From Streptomyces sp. NBC_00344 (GTDB taxonomy: Bacteria; Actinomycetota; Actinomycetes; Streptomycetales; Streptomycetaceae): a stretch of DNA of 64,000 bases. The translations under genes and the position numbers were made by a program. The DNA lies in the NCBI RefSeq assembly GCF_036088315.1, contig NZ_CP107996.1, positions 558,001-622,000 of the forward strand. The letters are read 5' to 3'. The notes beneath the pieces were generated by a model. That model was given only the letters and a program-made list of their open reading frames with translations. It ran no database searches and had not been told where the DNA came from. Of this stretch, positions 1 through 8,727 are shown one piece after another (position 1 is the stretch's first letter; every line of letters starts with the position of its first letter).

Positions 1-611
1 AACGGGGAATCGACGGCACTTACCGCTTTCTGCGCAACATCATGGGGATGTGGCTGCTCTCCGAGACGCAGCGGGTCTGGTCGGCTCGCGGCCTGCCCAC
101 CGATCTGGGGCGGCTGCTCGCGCTGGCGGCACGGGCCCGTCCCTTCGGCGCGCTCGTCGACCCCGGCGCGCCGGAGTTCCTGCCACCGGGCGACATGCCC
201 GCCCGCATCACCGCGTACTGCGTCAGAACAGGCCAGCAACCGCCCCCCGATCAGGGTTCGATGGTCCGGTCGATCATCGAGAGCCTGGCGTTGGCGCACC
301 GTGCCGCACTGTTCACGGCCGCCGAGCTGTCAGGGCGCGAGATCGACGTGGTGCACCTGGTCGGCGGGGGCAGTCGTAACGAACTGCTGTGCCAGCTCAC
401 CGCCGATGCCACCGGGCTGCGCGTGATCGCCGGTCCCACCGAAGCGACCGCGCTCGGCAACGTACTCGTGCAGGCGCGGGCCCACGGCCTGGTGGGCGAC
501 CGGAGCGACATGCGGAGGCTGGTGGCCGGCACCCAGCATCTGCGCCACTACCAGCCGTGCGGCAGTCGGCGGTCCTGGGCCGAGGCGGCCGCCCGGGTGG
601 GCCTCGGCTGA
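1..611 (+). CDS. rhaB: rhamnulokinase, C-terminal part (5' end outside window)
   Basis: This is the C-terminal 200 or so residues of an FGGY-family sugar kinase, open at the left edge of the window (codon frame begins at base 3). The segment RFLRNIMGMWLLSETQRVW and the later HLVGGGSRNELLCQLTADAT (phosphate-binding/adenosine region) and EATALGNVLVQARAHG are typical of rhamnulokinases, which phosphorylate L-rhamnulose in L-rhamnose catabolism in the cytoplasm. The other rhamnose genes would lie to the left. The gene is closed by a strong hairpin directly after the stop. The substrate assignment rests on family resemblance; another FGGY pentulokinase is possible but less likely. Confidence 0.8.
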   Translation, partial: RGIDGTYRFLRNIMGMWLLSETQRVWSARGLPTDLGRLLALAARARPFGALVDPGAPEFLPPGDMPARITAYCVRTGQQPPPDQGSMVRSIIESLALAHRAALFTAAELSGREIDVVHLVGGGSRNELLCQLTADATGLRVIAGPTEATALGNVLVQARAHGLVGDRSDMRRLVAGTQHLRHYQPCGSRRSWAEAAARVGLG

Positions 612-618
612 TCCGCCC

Positions 619-663
619 CACCCGGCGGACACCGGCCGCGGGCCGGCCGGTGTCCGCCGGGTG
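619..663. terminator. strong bidirectional terminator hairpin
   Basis: Perfect 19-bp inverted repeat (arms 619-637 and 645-663) with a 7-nt loop, 7 nt after the rhamnulokinase stop. It also lies downstream of the converging ferritin-like gene, so it probably ends both transcripts. There is no U-run, as is usual for Streptomyces terminators. Confidence 0.85.
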
Positions 664-787
664 TCCGAGATCGGATGACGAGGGCGGCCGGACCGCGCGC
701 CGACAACTGCCGCCCGCGGAAGCCGGCAACCGCAGGGACGTGCGGGCTCGCCGGGGCCCCCACCCACCGAAGGACCCGCGCCCGCCG

Positions 788-1567
788 TCAGGCGGTGGCG
801 GGCGCCGGGGTGCCCAGCGGGTCCCGTCGTTCGGGCATGGCGAGGCTGACCATCCGGTGCCACCCTCCGAACCGCTCATATCCGTACAGGGAGTTGATGC
901 CCGCGGCCAGCACGGCCGATTTGCTCCTCGGCCAGCCGAGGATGCGGCCCATCTGCTCCATCACCGCTAGACCGACCTTCCGGTACTCCTGGATCTCCGC
1001 CATGGCGCTCTCCCGCAGGACCGCCCTGATGGTCTGCCCATGGCCCATCATCACCAGGCGCAGAAGTTCCTCGTGGCAGTAGGCGAGGTGGTTGTCCTCG
1101 TCCTTGCAGATCATCCGCACCGCCCGGCCGATGTCCTGCTGGTCGCCGACGTACTTCACCAGCGCGTTCATCTGGTCGGATGCCCGTTGTTCGGTGACCC
1201 GGCTGTGCGAGAGGTAGACGACGATGTCTCTCTCCGAGAGGCGGTCGTCCCGGCGCAGCTTCTCGTGGCTCAGCCCGATGCCCCTCCGCTCCAGAAGCAT
1301 GGTGTAGTCCATCTCCCGCGGTACCTCAACGGGCTCCAGACCGCGCTTCTTGAGCAGCGCGTTGAAGATCCTCCCGTGCTTGTCCTCGTCGGCTCCGTGC
1401 CGGGCGATCTTCGGTGCGAGATCGGCCATGGTTCCCGGGACGAGCGCGGCGATACGGCCGTTCTCCCAGCCGCCCTGCGATTCCCCGCCCGCCGCAATGG
1501 AACAGAAGAGCCTGAAGGCCTCGTCGCTGCGGACGATCTCCTGGAAAATGCCACGCGCCGAAAGCAC
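788..1567 (-). CDS. ferritin-like domain protein
   Basis: About 260 residues, almost entirely helical, with paired carboxylate/histidine motifs spaced as in ferritin-like four-helix bundles: DEAFRLF near the start, HGADEDKHGRIF, EQRASDQMNAL and DEDNHLAYCHEEL. These could form a di-iron site; the reaction is not identifiable. The frame is open to a GTG at 1582. However, a GGAGGT lies inside those first codons and sits at ideal distance before the GTG codons at 1570/1567, so a start at 1567 is preferred. The gene stands alone, converging on rhaB, with DUF6479-type and hypothetical genes upstream. The fold call is good and the function is open. Confidence 0.65.
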   Translation of the reverse strand: MLSARGIFQEIVRSDEAFRLFCSIAAGGESQGGWENGRIAALVPGTMADLAPKIARHGADEDKHGRIFNALLKKRGLEPVEVPREMDYTMLLERRGIGLSHEKLRRDDRLSERDIVVYLSHSRVTEQRASDQMNALVKYVGDQQDIGRAVRMICKDEDNHLAYCHEELLRLVMMGHGQTIRAVLRESAMAEIQEYRKVGLAVMEQMGRILGWPRSKSAVLAAGINSLYGYERFGGWHRMVSLAMPERRDPLGTPAPATA

Positions 1568-1689
1568 CACAGCCACCTCCACGCCGATACCTGACAGAAG
1601 TGATTCAAATCCCCCGTCGGATGACCTGCAATGTGAGGTCGGGCGGGCTCGGCCGAACGAAGGAACACTGGCGCTCCGGCGTCATTGCC

Positions 1690-2049
1690 TCAGCCTCCGA
1701 AACCACCGCTCCCGAAACCGCCGCCCGAGTTCTCGTTCCACTCACGCGGCTTGTCGGACGAACTCGTACGTGTGCCGCCGTTGCCCTTGAGCTCGTGCGG
1801 GAGGATCCGGTCATGCGCCTGGCGCGGCATCTCATCGGGCTCCCGGACCTCGGTGACCTCCCACACCGGGCCGCCCTCCGGCAGCTTCGGCTGCTCGTCC
1901 GGGCGGGGGGTGCGGGACTCACGCGCCCTGATCCGGCGTCCCCACGCGAAAGCAGCGATGAGCACGCCCACGACGATCAGCCCCACTACCGGAGCGATGA
2001 TGAGGTTCAACCCCGGGGAGGCGGCGAAGTCCCATTGCGACAGGTTCAT
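1690..2049 (-). CDS. small single-pass membrane protein, DUF6479-like
   Basis: 119 residues: a short N-terminus, one hydrophobic helix at about residues 15-35 (LIIAPVVGLIVVGVLIAAF), a basic stop-transfer stretch (WGRRIRARES), then a hydrophilic cytoplasmic tail ending in a Gly-rich segment (GGGFGSGGFGG). The layout resembles the DUF6479 family of Streptomyces membrane proteins of unknown role; I recognise the architecture rather than a diagnostic motif. The upstream region is unusually A+T-rich for this genome and probably holds its promoter. Function unknown. Confidence 0.6.
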   Translation of the reverse strand: MNLSQWDFAASPGLNLIIAPVVGLIVVGVLIAAFAWGRRIRARESRTPRPDEQPKLPEGGPVWEVTEVREPDEMPRQAHDRILPHELKGNGGTRTSSSDKPREWNENSGGGFGSGGFGG

Positions 2050-2054
2050 ACTTC

Positions 2055-2125
2055 GCCGATACCCCGGAGGTAAATACCTTTAACGCTACTTTTATATTTT
2101 TTGCACAACAATGTCCCTTTTGCGC
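2055..2125 (-). promoter_or_regulatory. A+T-rich promoter region of the DUF6479-like gene
   Basis: Read on the minus strand this stretch contains a run of A residues followed by TATAAAAG (about 2085-2099), a plausible -10 region, preceded by AAAAGGGACATT. The block AATGTCCCTTTTGCGC (plus strand, 2110-2125) recurs exactly at 57860-57875. No regulator can be named. Confidence 0.35.
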
Positions 2126-2133
2126 TTCCCGCC

Positions 2134-2529
2134 TCACCCCTGGCCGTCAGCGTCGTGGCGATCGGCGGCCGCCTCGTCCCCCCGGTCCTTCGCGTGATCG
2201 GCTCGGGCCGCCAGCTGCCCCTGGAAGTAGGCATCGGCAGCGGGGTCGTAGGCACCCGCCTCATCGGCCAGCAGCTGCACGATGCGCTCCCACTCCTCGA
2301 CCTCGGCGGTGGCACGTACGGCGCCGTCGCCCTGTGCGCGGTCGCCGCTCCCGGTGCCCTCCAGCCGGCTCCTGGCTTCCTTCAGCCCGGCCTTGGCCTC
2401 GTGGTGCGTCAGGCCCCTGGCCCTGCGGCGCACCTCGGCGCAGCCCGCCTTCTCCTCGTCCCCCGGCGGAGCCGGTTCGGCGTCGGCCCCATCGGGCTCC
2501 CCGACAAGCTGGTCCTTCGTCTCTGCCAT
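2134..2529 (-). CDS. hypothetical small charged protein
   Basis: 131 residues if started at MAETKDQLVGEP. It is rich in Glu, Ala, Arg and Asp, has no signal peptide or membrane segment, and the central part (HHEAKAGLKEARSRLEGT ... VEEWERIVQLLADE) looks like amphipathic helix or coiled coil. The open frame extends further upstream, but the added residues are Arg/Pro-rich shadow-like sequence, so the internal ATG was chosen. No family recognised. It lies between the DUF6479-like gene and a PP2C phosphatase gene on the same strand. Confidence 0.45.
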   Translation of the reverse strand: MAETKDQLVGEPDGADAEPAPPGDEEKAGCAEVRRRARGLTHHEAKAGLKEARSRLEGTGSGDRAQGDGAVRATAEVEEWERIVQLLADEAGAYDPAADAYFQGQLAARADHAKDRGDEAAADRHDADGQG

Positions 2530-2656
2530 GCGCTGCCTCACTCGAGTCGCTTCGGTCAATGCAGCGTTCCCCCGAAAACGGCGCTCAGCCGCGTTCGGCG
2601 CATCTGGAACCGGCCCGTGAACACACTTCAGCCCGGCAGAGGGACAGCGGCCAGGC

Positions 2657-4771
2657 TCAACCGGTCCGGACATCCGTCGTGGGCGGCGGACTCGAGTGAG
2701 GAGGGCGGACGCGTGCGATGAGAAGGGCCACGTCGTCCTGCTCATCCGGATTGCGGAGCTCACGCAGCAGCCGGTCACAGGTGTCCTCCAGCGTCCGGTC
2801 GGGGGTGCGCAGCAGTTCGAGGAGAGCATCCAGCCTGGCGTCGATGTCCTCGTCGCGGGTTTCGACAAGACCGTCCGTGTAGAGCACCAGCCGGTCTCCC
2901 GGAGCGAGGTCGATGGTGAGGTCCCGGAAGGGGATACCGCCCACGCCCAGCGGTGCGCCGGTGGGCAGGTCGAGCAGGTGCGGGACGCCCGCTGCCGGCA
3001 CCAGGACCGGTGGAAGATGACCGGCGGTGCTCACGCAACACTGCCCTTTGTCCGGGTCGAAGACTGCATAGACACAGGTGGCGAGCCAGGGGTCCAGGTC
3101 GGCGATGATCCCGTCGAGGTGCCGCAGGACTTCGGCGGGATCGAGGGCGAGTCTGGACAGCGTCTGGGTAGCGGTACGCAGTCGCCCCATGGTCGTGGCG
3201 GCGTAGATGCCACTGCCCATGACGTCGCCCACCACCAGCGCGGTCCTGCCGTCACGCAGCGGAATGATGTCGAACCAGTCGCCGCCCACCTCGTAGCCGG
3301 AACCCGCCGGTTCGTAGCGGGACGCGGCCTCGAGTCCGACGAGGTCGCCGGGCGTCCGGGGAAGCATGCTGCGCTGCAGGGTCAGCGCGGTCTCCCGCTG
3401 CTGGCGGTAGAGACGTGCGTTGTCGATGCACACCGCGGCGCGAGCGGCCAGTTCGCTTGCCAGCAGGGCGTCGTCCTCGGTGAAGGGCAGCGTGTTGCGG
3501 GCGCGTTTGAGGTCGAGAGCGCCCAGCACCTCGCCGCGCGCGATCAGCGGGACCGCCAGGTACGAATGGACTCCGGCTTCGGTGAGAAGTGCCGCCGCAT
3601 GGCTGTCGCGGGCCACGCTTGACATCTTCTCCGCGTCGAGGTGCGGCTCCCTGACCGGTCTGGCGGTGCGCACGCAGCGGGTGACCAGCCGGTCCGCACC
3701 GTAGTGGGCCGCTTCCCCCGGCGGATCGGCCGCGTCCGTCGCGACGGTCGGGTAGGCGGAGGCGACAGCCAGGGCCCGGATGGCCGCCGGACCCTCCTTC
3801 CGGCTCGGCTGGCCCTGCAGCACCGTGTCGAGGACGTCCACGGCCGCGATGTCGGCGAGCGCGGGCACGGCCACATCCGCCAGCTCGCGGGCCGTCTGCT
3901 CAAGATCAAGGGTGGTACCGATCCGTACCGAGGCGTCCGCGACCAGGGCGAGACGGTGCCGCGCCCGCTCCGCCTCGGCCGCCGCCCGGTACCGGTCGGT
4001 CACGTCGATCACCGAGACGGCGAGGCCCAGAATCCGGCCACCCGAGTCCTCGAGCCGGTACAGCGAAACCGACCAGGCGCGGTCGGCCCCGGGTTCGGCG
4101 GCGTTGTGACCCACCACCTGCCGGTCCACCTGCGGTGTGCCGGTCTCCAGGACCTGCCGCATCTGCGCCTCGATCATTTTGGCGTCGACGAAGGGCAGGA
4201 TCTCCCCGACCCGTCGGCCGATGCGGTCTCCCGCGCTCTGGCCGTCCATCCGTTCCAGCGCGGCGTTGATGGTCCGATACCGAAGATCGGTTCCCACCAC
4301 TGCCAGCCCGATCGGCGACTGCTCCACCAACCGCACGGACAGCGCGAGGTCCCGCTCCACCCGGCGCAGCGTCTCCTGGTCCGTGGCGAGCCCCAGGGCG
4401 TAGAAGTCCCCGAGGTCGTCGAGCAGCCGCATGTTGCGGAACTCCAGCAGCCGTGTGGTTCCGTCCTTGTGCCGTACGGGGAATACCCCCGCCCAGCTCT
4501 CCCCACTGCTCATCACCTGGGAGAACAGCCTCAGCACGAGATCGAAATGCCTCTCGGCGACCATGAGCTGAGCGCCGTACTGGCCCAGCGCCTCATCGGC
4601 GGAGTAACCCAGCAGATGCTCTGCCTGCGGGCTCCACAGCACAACACGCCCTTCGGCATCCAGCACCATCGCAGCGACCCCGAGGACGTCCAGCAGCCCT
4701 CCGGTCGACGAGGGGACCACACCTGCCTGCGCTTCGTCATCGCCGGCCGCAAACTCCTCGGTGCCGCCCAT
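2657..4771 (-). CDS. PAS-PAS-GAF-PP2C (SpoIIE-type) serine phosphatase
   Basis: 704 residues starting at MGGTEEF, chosen because AAAGG precedes it and the upstream extension is Arg-rich shadow sequence. Two PAS domains (about residues 25-135 and 145-260, e.g. LLGYSADEALGQ), a GAF domain (about 275-450, ending DNARLYRQQRETA), then a PP2C/SpoIIE phosphatase domain (about 475-690) with YEVGGDWFDIIPL, VVGDVMGSG, LVLYTDGLVE and DDVALLIARV. The conserved metal-binding Asp positions are present. Such soluble multi-sensor phosphatases usually dephosphorylate anti-anti-sigma factors in partner-switching stress or development pathways. No STAS or RsbW-like gene is adjacent, so the target is unknown. 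Confidence 0.85.
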   Translation of the reverse strand: MGGTEEFAAGDDEAQAGVVPSSTGGLLDVLGVAAMVLDAEGRVVLWSPQAEHLLGYSADEALGQYGAQLMVAERHFDLVLRLFSQVMSSGESWAGVFPVRHKDGTTRLLEFRNMRLLDDLGDFYALGLATDQETLRRVERDLALSVRLVEQSPIGLAVVGTDLRYRTINAALERMDGQSAGDRIGRRVGEILPFVDAKMIEAQMRQVLETGTPQVDRQVVGHNAAEPGADRAWSVSLYRLEDSGGRILGLAVSVIDVTDRYRAAAEAERARHRLALVADASVRIGTTLDLEQTARELADVAVPALADIAAVDVLDTVLQGQPSRKEGPAAIRALAVASAYPTVATDAADPPGEAAHYGADRLVTRCVRTARPVREPHLDAEKMSSVARDSHAAALLTEAGVHSYLAVPLIARGEVLGALDLKRARNTLPFTEDDALLASELAARAAVCIDNARLYRQQRETALTLQRSMLPRTPGDLVGLEAASRYEPAGSGYEVGGDWFDIIPLRDGRTALVVGDVMGSGIYAATTMGRLRTATQTLSRLALDPAEVLRHLDGIIADLDPWLATCVYAVFDPDKGQCCVSTAGHLPPVLVPAAGVPHLLDLPTGAPLGVGGIPFRDLTIDLAPGDRLVLYTDGLVETRDEDIDARLDALLELLRTPDRTLEDTCDRLLRELRNPDEQDDVALLIARVRPPHSSPPPTTDVRTG

Positions 4772-4941
4772 AGCCGACCTTTCCCTGCCGTCACTGCGTC
4801 GGACCCGTGCTGACCGTCGCCTTCCATGGTCCCCCCGCAGCGGCTGCACCCGCAGTGCGACGGACCTGGCGCACTGGACCGTACGCCGGAAACCTCACTG
4901 GAAGGGCGGGCTATCTTGGATCCGTTCCCAAGGAGGCTGTG

Positions 4942-5451
4942 ATGACGGAGCCCGAGCGCAACCTCAGCGACTCGCTTGAGCTGCATTTGGCTTATCTGGA
5001 CTATTACCGATCGGAGATCGAGAACAAACTCACCGGCCTCAGCAGAACAGACCTCAGGTCCAGCCGCCTGCCGTCCGGCTGGACGCCGCTGGAGCTCCTC
5101 AAGCATCTGGTGTTCATGGAGCGCAGGTGGCTGCGCTGGGGCTTCGCCGGAGAGCAGGTGGACCAGCCGTGGGGCGACTCCGCCGGGGGAGATCCGGACG
5201 GCCGCTGGAAGGTCGAGCCCGGGGAGACCCTCCCGGAACTGCTGGCTCTGCTGCATGCCGGAGGCGAGAACACCCGCTCGATCGTCACCGGCGCCGACAC
5301 CTCCGCGCCCGGCACGGTCGGAGGCAGGTTCGGCGCGGACGAGCAGCCGACGCTGAACTGGATCCTCTTCCATGTACTCCAGGAGTACGCCCGGCACGCC
5401 GGACACCTCGACATCGCACGTGAGCTCTCCGACGGCGCAGCCGGAGAGTGA
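4942..5451 (+). CDS. DinB family protein (DUF664-like)
   Basis: 169 residues. The start has an excellent Shine-Dalgarno (AAGGAGG, 4930-4936) and the preceding in-frame ATG is not needed. The sequence fits the DinB/YfiT four-helix bundle: HLAYLDYYRSEIENKL in helix 1, LLKHLVFMERRWLRWG with the first metal-ligand His, and HVLQEYARHAGHLDIARE with the two later His residues. Members bind a divalent metal, and some act as thiol-dependent (mycothiol or bacillithiol) transferases. The substrate here cannot be told. It is divergent from the PP2C phosphatase, sharing about 170 nt of intergenic DNA. Confidence 0.75.
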   Translation: MTEPERNLSDSLELHLAYLDYYRSEIENKLTGLSRTDLRSSRLPSGWTPLELLKHLVFMERRWLRWGFAGEQVDQPWGDSAGGDPDGRWKVEPGETLPELLALLHAGGENTRSIVTGADTSAPGTVGGRFGADEQPTLNWILFHVLQEYARHAGHLDIARELSDGAAGE

Positions 5452-5554
5452 CAGCCTGCGCCGACCACGCCCACCCGGCAGGCCCCGGTGAGGACCGTAC
5501 GGGCGCGAGCGACACTGCGCACATATACGTAGGAATGAACGGTTCCTGGCACGG

Positions 5555-6169
5555 ATGCCGGTCGGCGCCCCCACCATGACTTCCATGGACACGTCACTCC
5601 GGGGCTTCCCGGGGCAGGGGGAATCGGCCACGAGAAGCGGACGTCCGACCGCACTGGCCGCGATGGCCGCGGTTTCGCTCATCGGCACCGTGCCCGCCGG
5701 ACCGGCGCACGCCAGGGTGTCCGCCGCAGGTGCCGCTGCCTGCACGCCATCGATCAGGGTGCTGCACTCGCTGCCGGACACCGGAAGCAGCCAGGTGAAC
5801 GGCTTCGGTCCGCGGGGCCTGACGGTCGGCGTCTCGCAGTCACTGCCGGTCTGCTGGACCGGCCGGTCGGTGCACCGGGTGCCGCTGCCGTCCGGATAGA
5901 CCACAGGGCAGGTCGAAGCGGTCAACCGGCACGGACTGATGGTGGGAAGTGCGGGGCACGGCCCGAACGGACCGTCGGCCGCGTTCAGTTACCAGCCGGG
6001 CGCACGGACGGTACGCCTTCTGCCCGGCGGCAGCCACGCAACCGCGGTCAACACCGGGCTGATCACCGGTTCCGGGGAAGGTGTGGAAGCGGTCGTGTGG
6101 ACGTGCGCTCTGCGGCAGGCCCGTGCCCCGGAGCCCACGCAGCGGGACGCCCGCCGGGTCGTCTCGTGA
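5555..6169 (+). pseudogene. secreted HAF-repeat protein interrupted by one in-frame amber codon
   Basis: A single reading frame runs from an N-terminal signal-peptide-like segment (ALAAMAAVSLIGTVPAGPAHA) to VVWTCALRQ, broken only by TAG at 5897-5899. Sequence on both sides carries the HAF-repeat style (QVNGFGPRGLTVGVS before, AVNRHGLMVGSAGHGPNG and AVNTGLITGSG after), so both halves belong to one former secreted beta-propeller-like protein. No second lesion is visible. Either a recent nonsense mutation or a base-call error explains it. The real start may be one of the ATGs at 5576 or 5585. Function of HAF-repeat proteins is unknown. Confidence 0.7.
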
Positions 6170-6183
6170 TGTGCGAGTCCCGC

Positions 6184-7131
6184 TCATGACCTCGAGGCTG
6201 CCCGTTGTTCCCATTTCGGTATCCAGATGTTGGTATCGGGTGAGTCCGGTCGTCTGGAGTCGAGGTAACGGCGCAGCTCGATGAGCGCGGGATGGGGGTT
6301 GTCGCCACGCCAGATCAGTGACATCGGGTAGACGGGCGCCGGGTCACGTATCGGTATGCGCCTCAGGTCATAGCTGTCGGGCCACAGATACCGCGAGCCT
6401 TCACCGACCAGGGTCGCCAGGTCCGAGGAGCCTGCGATCTCGGCCAGCAGCGCCTCGTTCCCGAAGACGGGTCCGATCACGTCGATGGTGACGCCGAAAG
6501 CGGTGGCGAGTTCGTCGTAGTAGGCGGCCACCTCGCCGCGAGCGTCCAGACCGGGCATGCGGATCCGGTGTCCGGCGAGTTGCCAGGGCGTGACGGCGCG
6601 GGCGCAGGCGAGCGGGTGGCCGGGTCCGACGAGGAGCTGATGCGGCTCGTCGATCACCCGGACAGCCCTGATCGCCCCGGGCAGCCGCTGCTGAGCGGGA
6701 ACGCCGTGGAAGGTGACGTCGATCGTCCCGGCTTCGACAGCGGCGATCGCGCCGTCGACGTCGGTGTCCAGGGTCACCACATCCAGTTCGGTCCCGGGAT
6801 GTATGCGGTAGAAGTCCTGGAGAAGCCCCGCTGTCACGATCCGCCGGTTGACGACATCGACGCGCAGAGCGCGCCGGCCGGGGCGGACGGACGCATCGGC
6901 CCGCTCTGCGACCCGGAGAAGTTCACGGGCGTGAGGCAGGAATGCCTGGCCGTCGATGGTGAGCCCGGCGCCGCGGGCGGTGCGGGTGAACAGGCGCACA
7001 TCCAGGTCTCGCTCCAGTGCGGCGATGCGCTTGGAGACGGCCTGCTGGGTGATCGACAGCGCAGCGGCGGCCTGCTGGAACTGGCCGGCTTCGGCAGCAG
7101 CGACGAAGGTGCGCACGGCGTCGAGGTCCAT
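6184..7131 (-). CDS. LysR family transcriptional regulator
   Basis: 315 residues from MDLDAVRTFVAAAEAG, the canonical first helix of LysR proteins. The winged helix-turn-helix covers about residues 1-60 (AAALSITQQAVSKRIAALE), followed by a periplasmic-binding-like effector domain (about 90-290). The longer upstream frame is ignored because homology begins at this Met. It is transcribed away from the neighbouring MFS exporter, the usual arrangement for a regulator of that transporter. A LysR-like inverted repeat lies just upstream. The inducer is unknown. Confidence 0.88.
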   Translation of the reverse strand: MDLDAVRTFVAAAEAGQFQQAAAALSITQQAVSKRIAALERDLDVRLFTRTARGAGLTIDGQAFLPHARELLRVAERADASVRPGRRALRVDVVNRRIVTAGLLQDFYRIHPGTELDVVTLDTDVDGAIAAVEAGTIDVTFHGVPAQQRLPGAIRAVRVIDEPHQLLVGPGHPLACARAVTPWQLAGHRIRMPGLDARGEVAAYYDELATAFGVTIDVIGPVFGNEALLAEIAGSSDLATLVGEGSRYLWPDSYDLRRIPIRDPAPVYPMSLIWRGDNPHPALIELRRYLDSRRPDSPDTNIWIPKWEQRAASRS

Positions 7132-7149
7132 CCACGTGACTCTACTGGG

Positions 7150-7164
7150 ACAACACATGGTTGT
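7150..7164. promoter_or_regulatory. inverted repeat, candidate LysR operator
   Basis: ACAAC-acatg-GTTGT, 5-bp arms, in the LysR/MFS divergent intergenic region and 19 nt before the LysR start. Placement suits autoregulation and control of the exporter. This is inferred from position and symmetry only. Confidence 0.35.
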
Positions 7165-7266
7165 GGCTCGCCGCCGGGTCGGTTGTTTGCTCCCCCCTCG
7201 CAGGCATTGATTTGATGCGCAGCGATCCAACGACGAGTTGTGTCATGCGAAAGGAAGGTGCGCACC

Positions 7267-8556
7267 GTGGTGGCGAGACGGTCACTGGGGCGGCAGTTCG
7301 GCTGGCTGTGGGCGGCCTATGCGGTCAGTGCCTACGGCACCGCGCTGGGGTTCGGGGCGGTCCCGCTGATCGCCGTGCTGGCGTTGCATGCCGGCCCGGC
7401 CGAAGTGTCCGCACTGGCTGCGGTGGGGCCTGCGGTGGGTGCGCTGATCGCGGTGCCACTCGCGCCGTGGGTGGAGTTCCGGCGCAAGCGCCCGGTCATG
7501 ATCGCGATGGACCTGACCCGGCTTGCGGTCCTGGCGACGATCCCGGTCGCCTACGCCCTCGGCCGGCTCGGGTTCGTCCAGCTGTTCGTGGTCTCGGCCG
7601 TGGTCGCCGCATCCAAGATCGCCTTCAACGCGGCCGCCGGCGCCTACCTGAAGGCCCTCGTCCGGCCGGATGACCTGCTCGTGGCCAACGCGCGGTTCGA
7701 GTCCACGAACTGGAGCTCCATCGCGGTCGGGCCACCGCTGGGCGGCATGGCGATCGGGCTGTTCGGACCGGTCACCACCGTGGCGGCCGACGCGCTCAGT
7801 TATCTGTTCTCCGCGCTGGGCATCACCGCGATTCGCGGCCGGGAGGAACCACCGCAGACCACCGGCAGGAGCCCGGTCCGGGCGGGCGCCCTGCTTGACG
7901 GCTGGCGGCACATCCTGGGCGATCCCGGTCTGCGGCCGCTCTACCTCAACAACATGCTCGTCGCCGGTCTGATCATGGCCACCGAGCCGCTGCTGGCGGT
8001 GCTCCTCCTTCGTCAGCTCGGGTTCGCACCCTGGCAGTACGGCCTCGCCTTCGCCGCCCCCTGTGTCGGCGGACTCATCGGCTCCCGGCTGGCCCCCCGC
8101 GTCGTGGCCCGCTACGGCCGTCATGGCGTCTTCCGGACCGTCGGCACCCTGCGCGCCATCTGGCTCATCGGCCTGGCCTTCGTCCGTCCCGGCGTCGTCG
8201 GGCTCGTCACCGTGATCGCTGTCGAGCTGGCGATCATCGTCAACATGAGCCTGTACACCCCGGTGCTCGCCACCTACCGGCTCGAACACACCCCCAGGCG
8301 GCTCGTCGCCCGCACCCTGTCGGCCTGGTCGATCGGCCAGCAGGCGTCCATCGCCGTCTTCACCGCGCTCGGCGGGCTGCTCGCCGGCGTCACCAGCCCG
8401 CGCACCGCTCTCACGGTAGCGGGACTGCTCATCCTCACCAGCCCGCTGCTACTGCCCCGCCGGCGGCGTCCCGCACCCGTGGACGACCGCGAACCGGCCG
8501 CATCCGGCCCGGGCCCTCAACAACCGAACCCGAGCAGTACGCCGGCACAGCCGTGA
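7267..8556 (+). CDS. MFS transporter
   Basis: 429 residues with about 12 predicted membrane helices (e.g. FGWLWAAYAVSAYGTALGFG, TALTVAGLLILTSPLLL) and the MFS cytoplasmic-loop pattern (EFRRKRPVMIAMDLTRL). The GTG at 7267 has GGAAGG 8 nt upstream; the ATG at 7240 lacks a ribosome site. It resembles the enterobactin-exporter/MFS_3-like drug efflux group. The C-terminal tail is hydrophilic and proline-rich. It is divergent from a LysR regulator that probably controls it. The substrate cannot be inferred. Confidence 0.85.
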   Translation: MVARRSLGRQFGWLWAAYAVSAYGTALGFGAVPLIAVLALHAGPAEVSALAAVGPAVGALIAVPLAPWVEFRRKRPVMIAMDLTRLAVLATIPVAYALGRLGFVQLFVVSAVVAASKIAFNAAAGAYLKALVRPDDLLVANARFESTNWSSIAVGPPLGGMAIGLFGPVTTVAADALSYLFSALGITAIRGREEPPQTTGRSPVRAGALLDGWRHILGDPGLRPLYLNNMLVAGLIMATEPLLAVLLLRQLGFAPWQYGLAFAAPCVGGLIGSRLAPRVVARYGRHGVFRTVGTLRAIWLIGLAFVRPGVVGLVTVIAVELAIIVNMSLYTPVLATYRLEHTPRRLVARTLSAWSIGQQASIAVFTALGGLLAGVTSPRTALTVAGLLILTSPLLLPRRRRPAPVDDREPAASGPGPQQPNPSSTPAQP

Positions 8557-8727
8557 CGCGTCCGAGCCCGAACGCCGGCGAAGCGGACTTCCCCGACAGC
8601 TCCCAGACCGAGGATGCGGCGGAACGGACTTTCGAGCACAGTCGGCGCCTCCGCTGCCGGATCATGACAGCGTGGAGTGCAGCACGGCGAACCACGCACG
8701 GCTCTCATGATCCAAGGAGCGTCCCCA

